A stretch of DNA of 64,000 nt from Paraescarpia echinospica (GCA_020002185.1 JAHLWY010000202.1:151328-215327); one strand, 5' to 3'. Positions 21,210-34,259 are shown, counted from the first letter of the stretch. Made by a program: numbers and translations. The notes: generated by a model not told the origin, from the letters alone.

Positions 21210-24200
21210 TAGTCCGGCAGTCAAACGCCATTTTGAAGGTGGACCGTGCATTAGGGTCCGCACGATGTTTTCTTCCATTTTTGAGACCTTCTAACCTTCT
21301 AGGTCAATAATCCGACGGGTGCCACTCAGGCACCCTTGAGCGTTTTTGTATAAACTCATTAATATGCAAATTAATCATCGCATGTTTTCAGGGTATATGT
21401 CAGTGAACAAATCATAGTATGCATATTTGTTGCATGAATATGCAAATTAGCTCTGACCAATGTAACTTCATGATATTTGTTTATATCTCCTCAATAGGCG
21501 AGCGATAGGCACTACTTAATGGACATATTTAAATACCCCCTCCCCATACAAATCCCAAATTGTATACCCTAGATATCCCCCTCACAACGAGGCCTATCGT
21601 AGAACTAGCGTGACTCCAAAGGCAAACAAGGTCACCGTCAAATGATAATGTTTCGAAAATGTCCGATTTCGCAAACGTATTATAATTAGAATGGTTGCAT
21701 ATCTATTTTTATTAATAATAAAATAGCCATGCCATATATTTTTGGAAAGCTTATTGTCTCCCGGTCAACACACGGTACGATACGATATGGAGCTGTTACA
21801 CTGTATAGTAAGTATGGAGCTAAGGTCAAACAAGGTCACCATGAAATGATGAATATCCGAACTTTCGCAATACTGCGAACGTTATTAGGTTATAATAACT
21901 CTGTATCGACTTCATTTCTATTGACATGTTACATACATCGCGAAAGAATAATTTCTTCCCATCAAAATGAGATATCACTTGGAGGTTTCAGTTGATGGAG
22001 TTTGTGTGAAGCGGCGACCAAACAGTGTCACCGTCAAGCTAGTGTCACCACTAAGCAATAAATGTTCGAAATGGCACCATCCTGCAAACGTTATACTGTA
22101 CTGTGATGGCTTATAGCCTATCTACGTTACCTACTTACTCATGACCATGTGATATACATACTATCTCCTCTGAAATACAGTATACAACGAGGAGCTATCA
22201 AGTGGTGCAATAAGTGTGGAGTGAAGGTCAAGCTAGGTCATCACCACGTGATGAATGTTCAAAACTGCGCCATTCCGCAAACGTTGTACAATTACTATGT
22301 TTGCATAATTATCTAAATTGTCTACATACAATGAACCATGTTATGTACCTATGCGTATTGTATCCCCGTCAACATTATTGGCATGACATTGTAAAGTGGT
22401 GGTCTAACTGTGGAGTGAAGGTTGAACAAGGTCACCATCAAAAGATACATGAAATTGTGCCAATCCGCAGATTGTAGGTGATATTATTCTTCTACGGCAT
22501 TTTTGCATCACCCATGGGATGATAAAATAGATGATGGTGGATGCCACCCTCAATTTTGAATTTGAATGTCATTTTGAGGGTCACAAACCAATCTTGTGTC
22601 AAAATATTTGTATTAATTAACTGATATGTTCTTTTGCACATGACACACACTTCACGTCCTATGTCCACCCCCAGCCATCTGGAGGGGGCATCTGCTGATG
22701 ACCCAGTTGACTGGTCAACCAAATAAAAGCTTGTTATGCTATGAGCTCTGAATACTGCTAAAGAGCATCGGGGTTATTGGAATATCTTAGTGATATTATT
22801 CCTTTGACGGGATATCTTTTTCATTGCCTCGATAGTGGACACAGCGCACGCTGCAACTCTATTTACAGAGGCCAACGGTGATGCGTTCCAGGAGTTGAAG
22901 TGTCGCGAATCCAGATCCAAATGGATGTGTGAATGCTGTGGTTCCTTCGTAGTATGAAATTTGGTTTCCCAAGCTATTGACAACTGGCAACGACGTGACA
23001 GGTCTTTTCCCAGAGCATGATGGATGCCGTTGCCATTATGGTGAATAACGTTATTGCCTGTCCAACAACCTATCCAATTGTATGCAGCTGGATATAAACT
23101 TTACAAACTCCTAATTCCTAACGATCGGAAACACATTGCGAACCATGCATGGCTTTGATCCCTTTTCCACAAAGCATTTTGCACAAGGCTCAACAGTATG
23201 TCATAGGTGCACCTAATGACAACGGCTGAGGTGTCTGAAGTGTCAAACACTTCCTTTCAACTTAGATAGTGGAGCCTTGCAACCTTAATGGAGAGAATTG
23301 CAAATAGCTCCTGTATGTTGGTTATATCGCGATGAAGGTATTTCCAGTTTATTGGCACATTGTTGTCCAATGTCACTTTCCTCATAATCCCGTTACCACG
23401 CTTCTCTCTTGTGGATTATTTGATCCTGCTGGCGAGGTACGTGTCCCGGTCGACGCCAATTTTGTTGGAGTGATTTAAGTGCTTCATGACGTGCGGAAAG
23501 AAAAGGTCTGTATACTCATCAAACGTGGTGATGTTGGTTGATGCGTCTTTTGACGGCGATGCTGGTTGATGCATCGTTTGACAGTGACCTTCAACTTTCA
23601 CTCCTCGCTTAGACCACCACTTTACAACTCTTTGCCTTGCCTCATTCTGACGGGGATACAGTATACACATAGAGTTTTGAACATTCATCATTTGGTGTTG
23701 TCTTTGCTTGACCTTCACTCCACACTTACTGCACCACTTGATAGCTCCCCATGGTATCCCGTATTTATGGGCAGATAGTAGGATTTCCAAAGGTATATGA
23801 CGTGGCTTTGAGTAGATAGGTAAACGAATATAAGCCATCATTGGTTTTGTATAACGTTTACAGGATGGCGTAATTTCGAACATCTATTATTTGACGGTGA
23901 TACTATTTGATCGTCGCCCCACACAAACACCATCAACTGACACCTCCAAGTCTTATCACATTGTAACGAGAAGAAATTGTTCTTTCACAATGTGTATAAC
24001 ATGTCCATGGAAACGAGGCAGATACAGAGTTATTGTAACTATATGAAGTGTGCCATATTACAGAAGTTCGAATATTCATAATTTCACGGTGACTTTTGTT
24101 TGACCTTAACTCCACACTTACTATTCCGGGTAACAGCTCCACGTCGTATCTTTTTGTTACGGGGAGACAATAAGCTTTCCAAAAATATATGACATACCCA

Positions 24201-24821
24201 TTTTGTTTTTAAATACAGTATATATGTAATCATTGTAATTTTAATACGGAAGCGCACAATTTCGAAAAGTTATCATTTAACGGTGACCTTGTTTGACCTT
24301 GGTGTCACGCTTACAGCATCACTTGGCAGTTCTAAGACAGACCTCATTGTGATGGTGTTATCTTGGGCTTTCAAGTGATATACCACTTGGGCGTTTTGCA
24401 CGCGCGGGGAGGAGGGCATTTAAGTTGGTTCGTTATGCAATACCTACCACTTGCCTATTGAGGAGATACACACGAAAAGCGTGAGGTTATATTGATCTGA
24501 GCTAATTTGCATATTCATGTAACAAATTTGCACACCATGATTTGTTCACTGACGTAATAATAACAAGAGACTAAGAATACATTCGCTTGGACACCTTATT
24601 TTGATTGTTTTGGGTGTTTACTATTCGATATATTCAGGAAAACAGTATTTATTTTAATGGCGATGACTAATTTGCATACTAATGGGTTTATACAGAAATG
24701 CACAAGGGTGCCTGGGTGGCACCCGTCGGATTATTGACCTAGAGGTGTAGAAGGTCACGAAAATGAAAAAAAAACATCGTGCGGACCCTAATGCACGCTT
24801 CACTGGCTAACTCCCGGACTA
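21210..24821. mobile_element. Foldback DNA element with long inverted arms built of ~200-bp iterons
   Basis: The ends are inverted: 21210 reads TAGTCCGG and 24814-24821 reads CCGGACTA; both are followed inwards by GTGCATTAGGGTCCGCACGA and AATAATCCGACGGGTGCCAC. TTA flanks both sides (21207-21209, 24822-24824), a plausible 3-bp target duplication as in PIF/Harbinger elements. Each arm extends over 1.2 kb. Inside, the block GGTCAAACAAGGTCACC...GATGAA...CCGCAAACGTT recurs on the left at about 21619, 21822, 22016, 22220 and 22420, and in reverse on the right at about 24283, 24090, 23893, 23697 and 23577. The centre (22500-23560) holds a protein remnant. Confidence 0.75.
23260..23545 (-). pseudogene. 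C-terminal fragment of the unknown repeat-linked protein family, inside the foldback
   Basis: The minus strand reads TFDEYTDLFFPHVMKHL and GVDRDTYLASRIK, then after a one-frame change STREKRGNGIMRKV, INWKYLHRDITNIQELFA. A clearly related order occurs at 48391-48735 (VFVPHIINHLANNKR, IREKRG, FRDYNNKQALFAFL). The shared motif set D-x-Y-x(n)-S-x-REKRG-x(n)-W/L-K-Y-F/L-x-RD marks one family. The role is unknown. Its place in the middle of the foldback suggests it was that element's own gene or captured cargo. Multiple stops make it non-functional. Confidence 0.5.
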
Positions 24822-25396
24822 TTATATTATATATAAATGAAAATGACACTGACATAAATGAACAGCAAATAATACGACGTTCGTGTTACTGTAATTTTGA
24901 CCAATTAAATGAGTTAGCAAAGAAAAATAAGAATTCCTTCAGTATTTTAAGTACATATATTCAATTAACATATGTTTGCAAGAGTCATGGACAGATGAAA
25001 ACGAGGATTTACCACCATTTTCTTTACACGGATACCACTGCATATCGCAGGGTAAAACATGTAGCAGCAAAGGAGGGTTGATAGTATATATTGGAAATAT
25101 ATAATATCGATCTACGACAACGCGTAAAGATAACTTAAACGAATTTATAGATGAATTTACACCAATTATATCAACACTGGATAACAGTAAGGTGATATAA
25201 TTATTGCTGGAGATTTTAATATTAACTTATTTAAATGAAGATGAAATTTTTTAGAAGCTGTTTTGATACTTTAATATCACATAGTCTCTACCCACAAATA
25301 ACTCTCCACGCTGGATTCATTAGAACAGCTGAAAACTAATTAATTTTATAGACTTTATTATGATATAATATATATGATATACTATATTATGATATA

Positions 25397-26330
25397 GCTA
25401 GCAAGGTGTTGACATTTGCAGATGATACAAAAGTGTTTAGAATGATTAAAAGTGATGGAGATAGACAGCATTTACAAGATGATCTTGACAGGTTGATAAA
25501 ATGGTCTGAAAAGTGGCAAATATTGTTCAATTTTGGGAAATGTAAATGCCTTCACACAGGACATGGGAACTAATATGTAGAATATACAATGGGGGAAATG
25601 TACTAAGTACTACTGTAAAAGAAAAAGACTTAGGGCTGACAATTAGTGCTGACATGAAGGTTTCAGAGCAGTGTGGAATTGCAGCTTCAAAAGGAAATCA
25701 AATCCTTGGATTGATTAGGCGAAATATAGCATATAAAGAAAAAGAACTAATAATACCGCTGTACAAAACAATAGTTAGGCCTCTTTTAGAATATTGTGTA
25801 CAAGCGTGGAGGCCATACCACAAGAAGGACATATATATGCTAGAAAGAGTACAGAGGAGAGCGACTAAAATGATACAAAAACTGAGGGATCTTAGTTATG
25901 AAAAACGCCTAAAAGAATGTGGTTTAACAACACTAGAGACCAGGAGTTTGAGAGGAGATCAGATAGAAATGTTTAAAATATTGAATGGTTATGAAAATAT
26001 TAATATAAATATGTTTTTTTAAGTTAAGAAAGATAGAAAGACTAGAGGACATGAAGTTACATTAGTAAAGGAGCAGTGTAGATTAGACATAAGAAAGTTC
26101 TCATTTTCACAAAGGACTGTGAATGAATGGAACAGATTATCTGATGATTGTGTGGGTGCTAGTAGTGTGAATATGTTTAAAAATAAAATCGACACATACC
26201 TCAGAAGGGCTGGATATATGTAAATAAAAGGGTTGGACTCTCGATAAGCCAAAGGGCTTCCTTGTCCACCTGCCATCTAGAGTTAATTCTCTGGATGGCA
26301 ATCTTGTTAAATCTTGTTAAATCTTGATAT
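25397..26330 (+). pseudogene. CR1-like LINE, 3' part of RT and C-terminal domain
   Basis: Broken frames read LTFADDTKVFRMI (RT motif C with ADD), LDRLIKWSEKWQ, KEKDLGLTISADMK, then YKTIVRPLLEYCVQAW and MLERVQRRATKMI, and after stops LRGDQIEMFKI and FKNKIDTYLRRAG. This order is the RT thumb and connection of CR1-type LINEs. The 3' end shows AATCTTGTT repeats at about 26300-26330, a short tandem tail. 24825-25396 upstream is AT-rich without clear coding sense. Confidence 0.8.
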
Positions 26331-26399
26331 AAGACATGAAGAAATTACCCGTGTTAAAAATAATACATGCCAAGCAAATATAAGAAATCGACTTGGATT

Positions 26400-28000
26400 A
26401 CTCAGGGTTTGTTAATATCAATTAGATATCGAGACAAAATGTATAAACATTAACAAATCCCAGTTCAGCAAATTATGAAACTATTAAAATTAATCTAAAA
26501 ACCTGTAACGCGATATTAAAGAAAAACATTCGGGGAGCTAAACAAATATATTTTGAATCTCGTTTCTTTCTTTTTATAAACGATATACGAAATACATAGA
26601 AAACTATAAATGAATGTATCTCCAAAAAACAGACTAAAACAAGTTTCCCAACTTATTTTGAAGACAACGGCACACAAATGACAAACAAACAAATCATTGC
26701 AAATAAATTTAATAATTATTTCACGAATATAGCTCAGACTATTATAAATGATATCAGATATGAAGGTACCTATGATTGTATTATCTAAATAAACAAAATA
26801 AACTCAGCTTTTATAATTGAAAATGTAAATGAAGAAATAGTAAAGAAAATAATACATGATCTACCCACGAAACATAGTTTTGGTTTCGATGGTATCTCTT
26901 CAAAATTGTTAAAAATAATTGAACCTGCAATAATAAAGTAGTTGACTATGTTAATAAATCAAGTGCTAAATACTGGGATTTTTCCAGATAAATTTAACAT
27001 TGCCAAAGTTATTCCAATATTTAAAAAAGAAGATCCCACGTTATTTAAAAAACTATAGGCCTATTTTTCTACTCCCAACAATATCAAAAGTACTATAGAA
27101 AATTATCTTCACTCAGTTGTCGTCATGCTTTAATGAAGCTAAGCTTCTGTTCGATAATCAATATGGTTTTAGGCCTAAACACTCCACTGAGTATGCAGCG
27201 CTGGAATTAGTAGACAGAATTATAAATCACATGGACAATAATGAGATGCCAATTAATATATTTCTCGATCTATCGAAGGCCTTTGATACCATTGACCATA
27301 CTATGTGATTATTAAATTAAGATACTACGGCCTGAATGGTTCAACTCTACTTTTATTTGAAAATTATTTAAATAACCGAAGACAGTATGTTGAAATTGAT
27401 GAAATGCAATCAGAAATACTACCAATACAAATCGGAGTTCTACAAGGATCAAGCTTAGGACCTTTATTGTTTACTATTTACATAAATGATTTCCCACAAA
27501 GTAGTAATATATTTAACTTTTTTATGTATGCTGATGACACAACACTTTCCAGCAAATTAAAGCATTTTAGTGACAGCACACAACATAAAAACAAAAGTAT
27601 AGAATCTCTAATAAACAATGAACTCAGTAAAGTTATTGAATGGCTAAACATTAATAAATTGTCATTAAACAAAAACTAAACTAAATATATGATTTTTCAT
27701 GTACCCAACAGAGAGACGCAAATTCCTACTTTTAAAATAGATACACTGTAATATCAATATTGAACGAGTGAATGAATTTTGCAAATAAATGTTGTAAACC
27801 TACGGGTATATTAAACAAATTAAAGCATGTACTACCGTTACAAATAAAGAAACTTTTATACAATTCTTTAATATTATCACATATTAATTATTGCATTATG
27901 ACTTGGGGATACAAAGGCAGTCGAATAATGATAATTCAAAAAATGGGCCAAGAGGCCCTGAAGTCCTTTGGACTAATACGTCGATATGTGACCCTGGCTG
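26400..28000 (+). pseudogene. Second LINE (Jockey/CR1 group) RT, heavily mutated
   Basis: Recognisable pieces in order: HSFGFDGISSKLLKII (26870), FNIAKVIPIFKK (26990), QYGFRPKHSTEYAAL (27160), INIFLDLSKAFDTIDH (27250), GVLQGSSLGPLLFTIYIND (27435), FFMYADDTTL (27520), IEWLNINKLSLN (27640) and LPLQIKKLLYNSLILSHINY (27835). These cover RT domains 1-7 and the thumb. At least six stops or frameshifts interrupt it. The family is distinct from the neighbour at 25397. Confidence 0.8.
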
Positions 28001-28821
28001 ACCAAATGAGTGATAAGTCGGAAAAATTGTAACATTGTTTTCTTACATTCTTGTAAAGGTTGGGTAGGGTGCTTTACACGGTTTCAAAAATTATGACTGC
28101 TACAAAAATTGGCAAAGTTATGGAGCATTGAACATGGTAGAGGTCAAAAAGTAAAAATGAAGAAAATGGCTGTTGAAGTTTTACATTATATATGCAAATG
28201 GATTGCATGGAAATATTACATGCATAACATTCAAATGTGGCATACAGTATGTAATATGCATGTTATGTTGCAATGATACACTGGAAGAACAAATGTGCTG
28301 CTACAAAGACTTATCAAGTTATGCCAGATTATGCCTTTATGTGTAAAACTAAGAGGACAGATTATTTGAGAGCAAAAGGTAGACTCACTGTTCGACACAG
28401 TTTAAAACCTACAGGCAACTGTCCAGTTTAACAGGGGTCTAGTGGCTTCATTCTGTCTGTTGACACAAGCTACTGCCAGTGACCAATTACAGATTAGTCA
28501 CAGTTTCCATCAAACAATGGCAGGCAGAGAATCTTAGCTCCACAGCTGGGTGTAATACACAACCAGAGCCACCACTGATTCATGGTCAAGTAGATTAGCT
28601 CAATGCACCAACTAAGACAATACGTAACACTGTGAGTGACAGTGTCCAGAGTGAGGCCTAAGCAGTGTCCTCATTGCTGAATAGATCAATAAAACCTGCC
28701 AAATGGGTGACATTCTGCACAAGTGTTCACTAATCCTTAGTGATTGTTCAGAACACCAGGCTGACCACATACCTAAATAAAGCGAATGTAATAGGTGAAG
28801 AACAGGCAGTGTTCAGATAGG
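28001..28821. other. Intronic repeat debris without gene
   Basis: No coding sense. The stretch 28395-28520 (GGCAACTGTCCAGTTTAACA and following) resembles 29655-29780 (GGCAACTGGTCAGTCTAACA), so an unnamed non-coding repeat is present twice around the RT fragment at 28826. Confidence 0.4.
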
Positions 28822-29230
28822 GGTATTGGTTGAATTGTATTTGTCTCAACGCAAAAGCCTTTATTGTGCCTTCATCGATTATAAGAAAGCATTTGATTTA
28901 GTAGACCGGTCCTCACTGTGGTCTAAGATAATTTCATGCGGTATTAATGGTAATGTGTTGAAAGTTGTATACAACATATACAAAAATGCTAAATCATGTA
29001 TAAATCAGGGCCAGGCTGTGTCAGCCTTCTTCTCATGTGATGTAGAGGTATGGCAAGGAGAAAACTTGTGTCCTTTGTTATTTGCTATTTACCTGAATAA
29101 TGTTGAACATTGTTAGTCACAATTATAATGGACTTGACATGGCAGCTGGTGAAATTTACAACAACCTTAGTGATGATGATGTAGAAAATGTATGATCTAC
29201 TATATGCTGATGACACTAGAATGATTCAAT
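28822..29230 (+). pseudogene. RT palm fragment of a third non-LTR element
   Basis: A 96-residue frame reads SLYCAFIDYKKAFDLVDR, then KSCINQGQAVSAFF and VWQGENLCPLLFAIYLNNVE: RT motifs A and B. After stops, LLYADDTRMIQS at about 29200 is motif C. The motif A form (FIDYKKAFD) separates it from the other LINEs of the window. Confidence 0.75.
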
Positions 29231-30612
29231 CAAATACAGATTTCTTGCTTGTGTATAGCGGAACTATTTCAACTCTTCTAATGGTTGACATTTGGTTGTT
29301 TCAGGTGTCAACTATATTGTGAATCTGTAATTATTAGTCTATATTGATATATTGATTGATTTACACAGTACCATGTCTACACAAGGCATGGCAAGCGTAA
29401 ACAGAACAGTAGAATGCATTTGATATAAATAAAGTGTAGGATATTTCACTCTATAGTTGTCCAGAATATTAATTTTCTATGTTTGTCACCTGCAGGTGAC
29501 AGAATATTAATTTTCTATGTTTGTCACCTACATGTTTCTACAGACAATACATCTTTAACCAATAGACACTTCAGTCACACCATTTTATAACAATTAAATG
29601 AACATCAAAATAAACACAACTTGCAATTATAGAAAATCAATAGTTTTGAAGATACAGTTTAAAAGTGTTAGGCAACTGGTCAGTCTAACAGGGATCAAGT
29701 GTGTCTACTCTGCCTGGGTGCTGTGATCAATGAAAGATTAGTCAAGGTCTCAATGGACTAGGCTGTAGAGATTAGTCACAGCTGTTGACTTTGTGGCACA
29801 ATACACAACATCTACTGTTGGGGGTGGTCTCAAGGGCCCTTCTCAAAACCACATCACTAAATAATGTAAAACTTTTGCACTTTGGGGGTCCCTTAGGTGC
29901 CCTTAGAATGATTCAATCAAATACAGATTTCTCGTGCATAGTGGCAGTGCCCTAAGATATGTCTATGTCACAAAGTGGTTTGTATAGAATTTAATCAGGC
30001 TTTAGAACAGTGGTTTTGTATACGAGTATGGTTGATGGGATGGTGCTGCCATCTCTGGTATGTATTGTCGCGGAGGTATACGCTGGTGCCCTCTGGCGAT
30101 TAAGGCGTGTAACGTTTTAACTGCCGACGAGTCAGATTTAATTAATTTCATTTGCTGCGTACATCACTAATTCTACGGTTAGGTATACCAAATTTGGTAC
30201 CTGTAGAAATTATTTAACGTGACTGGTAATATGGTGACCTGTCAAACTACTTATGTTGTGGTTATAAAAAGATTATATTATGAACTTATAAAAGTTGTTT
30301 ACAGAAATGTAGGTGTGGAAAACACCAGGGTCACACGTAGCTTATGAATAGAGTGCGTGTTTTATTAAAATTATGGATTAATTCATGAGAGTTGGAATGT
30401 ACGACGAATATTGCGGATCGATACAGGGAATCCAGTGATATTAATTATGTAAGTAATTCACGTAAGTTAAAGACTGAATGAGCACTTATATAGCCATACG
30501 TTTAGCTCGCAAAATCTATTTTAAACTCAGCGAGTTGAATGGATTGCTCCGAAGTGTGAATGGTTTCGGGAGCCAGTTTTTGAAGCGACTTTAATTTGTA
30601 TTAAGTGTTGTA
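29231..30612. other. Small direct duplications in intronic DNA
   Basis: At 29462-29528 a 35-bp unit (AGAATATTAATTTTCTATG...) is repeated in tandem. The string AGAATGATTCAATCAAATAC occurs at 29218 and again at 29906, about 690 bp apart, which suggests a local duplication that includes the end of the RT fragment. No gene is seen from 29950 to 30612. Confidence 0.5.
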
Positions 30613-31200
30613 ATTGGTCAGACTAACTTCCGGTCGTCAAGTTATATAAGGGCCGGACGGCCATTCGTGGCCAGACGAACATTTGAGCAGAAGAAAGTGT
30701 TGCACTCTCGTCTCCAGGAATTGGACTAAAACGTGTGTCCGCCCAACGCCTGTAGTAAATACTTCTACGATTTCAACATTACTGATTAGTTGTGAGACGC
30801 TGCACTTCTCACGCGTTGAAGAAGACTGAGCGATAACCGACTGCAGTTCCGTTTTGACGTGATCTTCGAATGCGAGGCCACCACCGTTTCGTCTGCTAGC
30901 TGTCGTAATACAGACTCCGTAACAGACCTTCTCGACATCGCCGAAGTCGTGACATCGTTTCCGTGTTGTCACCTGGTGATTCGCGTGGGATCGACAAAGC
31001 AAATATACCGTCTACTTGATCGCCATGGTCGCCTGCTTTCATCTACGTGATTTCGTTCGCCGAACGCCGAGCGACTTTCGACTTCGTCCTGACATCTCGC
31101 CGAACGCGACCGATGCGAACGTTGACATTCGCACATCACGAGACATTCATTGGTTACAGTTCATAGACTTTACAACGGTGTATACCCGTCTTCATGTAAG
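30613..31200 (+). promoter_or_regulatory. Promoter-like, CpG-rich island: CCAAT-type box, TATA box and a downstream splice donor
   Basis: ATTGG (reverse CCAAT) lies at 30613-30617 and TATATAAG at 30643-30650, followed by about 550 bp much richer in GC and CpG than its surroundings and then by CTTCAT|GTAAGT at about 31195. This is the layout of a core promoter with a non-coding first exon, on the strand opposite to the phosphatase gene. An LTR of an unrecognised retrotransposon would look similar. No frame over 70 codons seems meaningful here. Confidence 0.4.
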
Positions 31201-31499
31201 TGACCAGCTGTTTAAATTGTCTCCCATGTAATTTCGTATTTGGATGCATACTCGTTGAGTACAATGTATGGTGTTATAAATATAATGTCATAGCAGAGTA
31301 ACGGTTGGCCAACTTTCACTGAACCGCATATGTTTATGTTGTATTAAATGGGAACGCCAGTTGGCTTCTCGTACATACATATCTGATGTCACGTTATGTC
31401 TCTCGTTCACTCCGAATCCTAGTGCACCTGAACCTATAACTTGCTATGTCAAATCGGTTACCGCCAATTTATTAATTTATTAATACTTACACTCGATTT

Positions 31500-31645
31500 A
31501 GTGACAGTCTATGCAAAATTAGAGAAAAAGTTGCTGAACGGTTTCTGAGATACGGCAGCTAACAGCGGACGGCGGACGGCGGACGGCGGACGCAGAGTGA
31601 TGGCAATAGTCCGTTGGACCTTCGGCCAAAGGACTAAAAAGGGCA
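31500..31645 (+). repeat. (GGACGGC)n-bearing short interspersed repeat
   Basis: GGACGGCGGACGGCGGAC is followed by GCAGAGTGATGGCAATAG and a small hairpin CCGTTGGACCTTCGGCCAAAGG. This combination is one I recall as a frequent short interspersed repeat in invertebrate genomes and transcripts. It has no coding capacity. Confidence 0.4.
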
Positions 31646-31649
31646 GTTC

Positions 31650-32062
31650 GAATAATAACATTGAACATGTATAATTCACATTCAGGACCACTTTTTAAAC
31701 AATTTGAAATACTGCAAATAGAAGATCAGTTAAAGCTACAAGAACTGAAATTTTACTATAAATACAGTCATGGTAATTTACCAGTTTATTGATTAAACTG
31801 GAGAATTATTCCAAATTATAATATACACAGTCGTAATACTCGCAATGTTACAGATTTACACACATCTAGGACAATACATGAATTTTCCAAAAAAAATGTT
31901 TAAAATACAATTTGCCTCATTTTGTAAATGGTACTCCAGAATTAGTTATAGAAAAAATATTTACTCACAGTTTAGGTGGGTTTGCGTACTATTTAAAAAA
32001 ATAATCTGTTACAAAAATATGAAAACGCATGCACACGATCAAACTGTTACGTATTTCTGTTA
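31650..32062 (+). pseudogene. C-terminal end of a LINE protein
   Basis: The reading GPLFKQFEILQIEDQLKLQ, LKFYYKYSHGNLPVY, then IHSRNTRN and HEFSKK, then after a frameshift IQFASFCKWYSRISYRK matches the terminal region of Jockey/CR1-type proteins (K-L-Q-x-L-K-F-x-Y-K-Y ... Y-N-T-R). A stop splits it at about 31792. The 5' break point of the big tandem duplication, 31803, lies inside this fragment. Confidence 0.65.
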
Positions 32063-32129
32063 AATCTCCAATACTATTACTAATAAAATACACACACGCA
32101 CACGCACACGCACACGCACACGCACACGC

Positions 32130-32169
<40 letters not shown>

Positions 32170-32320
32170 AAACACACATATATGGATAGATGCATATATA
32201 TTCTGTACATTTACATTCCGTATTTAGGAATGTTCACACAAATATTCCTACTTGTTCTATAAAAAACATATCACTACATGCACGTCAGATACAGTTACAC
32301 TTATAAAGAGATATATACCG

Positions 32321-32354
<34 letters not shown>

Positions 32355-34259
32355 AGATGAAGAGAGGCCAATTAAATTGTTGTTATGCTATGAGTGGCTC
32401 CTTTGTTAGCGACACGTTTTGTCTTAACAGGAGTCACACTCCCCATTTCACTGTTCATTCTTTTATTACACTGATTTTAATTAGTTATAATTTAGTTCTG
32501 TTTACTAATACTTGAAGTACACGATATTATGACTATACTTGTACTCTTTGGGGTCAAAATAAACATCTTGTTCTTGTTCGTAGTTCTGGTTATGATATGG
32601 CTGCAGCATTTTGCACTCTCTGGAGACTGGAAAGAAGATGCTTAGAAATCCCGCACACCAGGCCATTTCAATTGTCAAGATGGCACGTTACGTAGATATA
32701 CAGCGCCATCTCTGTGGTTTTCCGATCAAGAAGATTTCAAATTCTTCCAATACTGCCTAGATGGAAATATGTCACATGACATATGTGCTGCACGTGGATT
32801 TTCATGTTTAGGGCAACATCAAAGAAAACACCAATGTTCCTCGCCACAGTGGAAGTAAGCACAATGTTATTGGCATGTTTTATGTGCGGCATAGAAAGTT
32901 AGTTCATGATGTGCGGCGAACATATCACAATAGCCTATGTTTTTTTCAGCATTGAGTTTATTCAAGCGCATCCACGCTTGTATTTCAGCGACACATGCTT
33001 ATGTGCGTTTCACAGCCTTGGTTGTATCTTCCTCTAACAGAGGACTGAGGTCGATGTAGAGCTGGGTGTCATCAGCATACAGATGTGTGTTCATTCCGTG
33101 CCGACGTGCGATATCACCGAGTGGTGCTGTGTAACAAATGAACATGAGCGGGCCGAGAACTGAACCTTGCGGGACACCGAACGTCACTGGACTTTCCGCT
33201 GATTCTCTGCCGTGCATTTGAATATTCTGACGTTGGTCAGCCCAATACGACTCAGACCAAGCAATAGATGTTCCAATTCTTCCGAGACGATCTATGAGAC
33301 GTATTAGCATGATTCCGTGGTCGATCGTGTCGAATGCTGCTGAATCTAGTGGCACAAGTACAGCAGCCTTGCGTTAACCTAATATACAAAGCAGATCATT
33401 GCATACTCTCAGCAGTTTCAGTGTGTTGGTGCTGGCGATAAGCTGATTGCAATTGCTCATATAGTTCGTAGGGAGATTCATATAGTTCGTAGAGATAAAT
33501 GTTTGGAGAAACGGGCAGCAACGACCTTCTCTGCGATTTTGGACACAAATAACAAGTTCGACACTGGTCGATAATCCTTTAGGTCATTTGGGTTCCGTAT
33601 GAACATCAGTGTGAACATCACATTCTCTCCTACCATCGTCATTTTGAGCAAACAAGCAGTAACTGCGAGCGCGTTATGATGTTGATGAAATGATGTTGTG
33701 TGTTTTAATACATTTTGTAAATATTACTCAGAGATTTACGAGACGCAAGATCTTGCATCCTTTTCGCACAGAAACAGTACATGGACGCATGCTAAATAAT
33801 CGTTTTGTCCAACGGGACGAAGGCTTATCAATATATTGAATATGAATGCTTTTAACTTGATAGTTTATTACCGAATCAGTTCAGTAGTATAGTAGATGGT
33901 TTACGATTGGTGTTGGATTTCCAAAAGGAACCCATCTTAAAAGATAGGAAAAAAGTTCCTCATTCCTTCGCGCCGATCCAAAATTCCGTTGCCTGAAGAA
34001 ACGGAACCAGACCCCCAATGTTAAAAGACAACATAGATACATACATACATACATAAATACATACAAACATATAATGCATACATGTGTAAGTACACACATA
34101 TATTCATATATACAAAAAACAGACGTGCTTTTGAAAAAAAAAAAGATATTTAACCTTGAAATTCGATGTCATGGACACACACATTTAAAAAAAAGGTATA
34201 TTTCACGTACACTAACATTTCACCTTGAATTCCAAAGGTCAAGGACACAAAAAAAAAAA
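31803..34259. repeat. Tandem duplication, unit 1 (about 2.46 kb)
   Basis: The block beginning GAATTATTCCAAATTATAAT at 31803 begins again at 34260. Corresponding landmarks are shifted by 2457 to 2483 bp, the drift coming from microsatellite lengths: an ACACGC/AC tract at 32083-32168 here against a pure AC tract at 34545-34640, and AT tracts at 32328 and 34797. Apart from these I see only a few substitutions. The unit contains a LINE end, an antisense L2 RT fragment and a TACA microsatellite at 34032. Confidence 0.9.
33000..33655 (-). pseudogene. L2-type LINE RT fragment in unit 1
   Basis: On the minus strand, 33655-33480 reads NPNDLKDYRPVSNLLFVSKI; 33355-33000 reads DSAAFDTIDHGIMLIRL, VTFGVPQGSVLGPLMF and HLYADDTQLYIDLSPLLEED: RT motifs 1, A, B and C of an L2/CR1 element. 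The segment between them, with the HSTE-like motif, is deleted. The open 118-codon frame has no sign of use. Confidence 0.8.

Noticed and set aside
22214..23883. Frames in the foldback arms (for example the repeated W-x-K-x-GVKV peptides)
   Set aside because: They are translations of the ~200-bp iterons and recur because the DNA recurs; only the stretch at 23260-23545 has independent protein similarity.
30637..31002. 121-codon minus-strand frame over the promoter-like island
   Set aside because: Explained by GC-rich composition; no motif and it runs through the TATA region.
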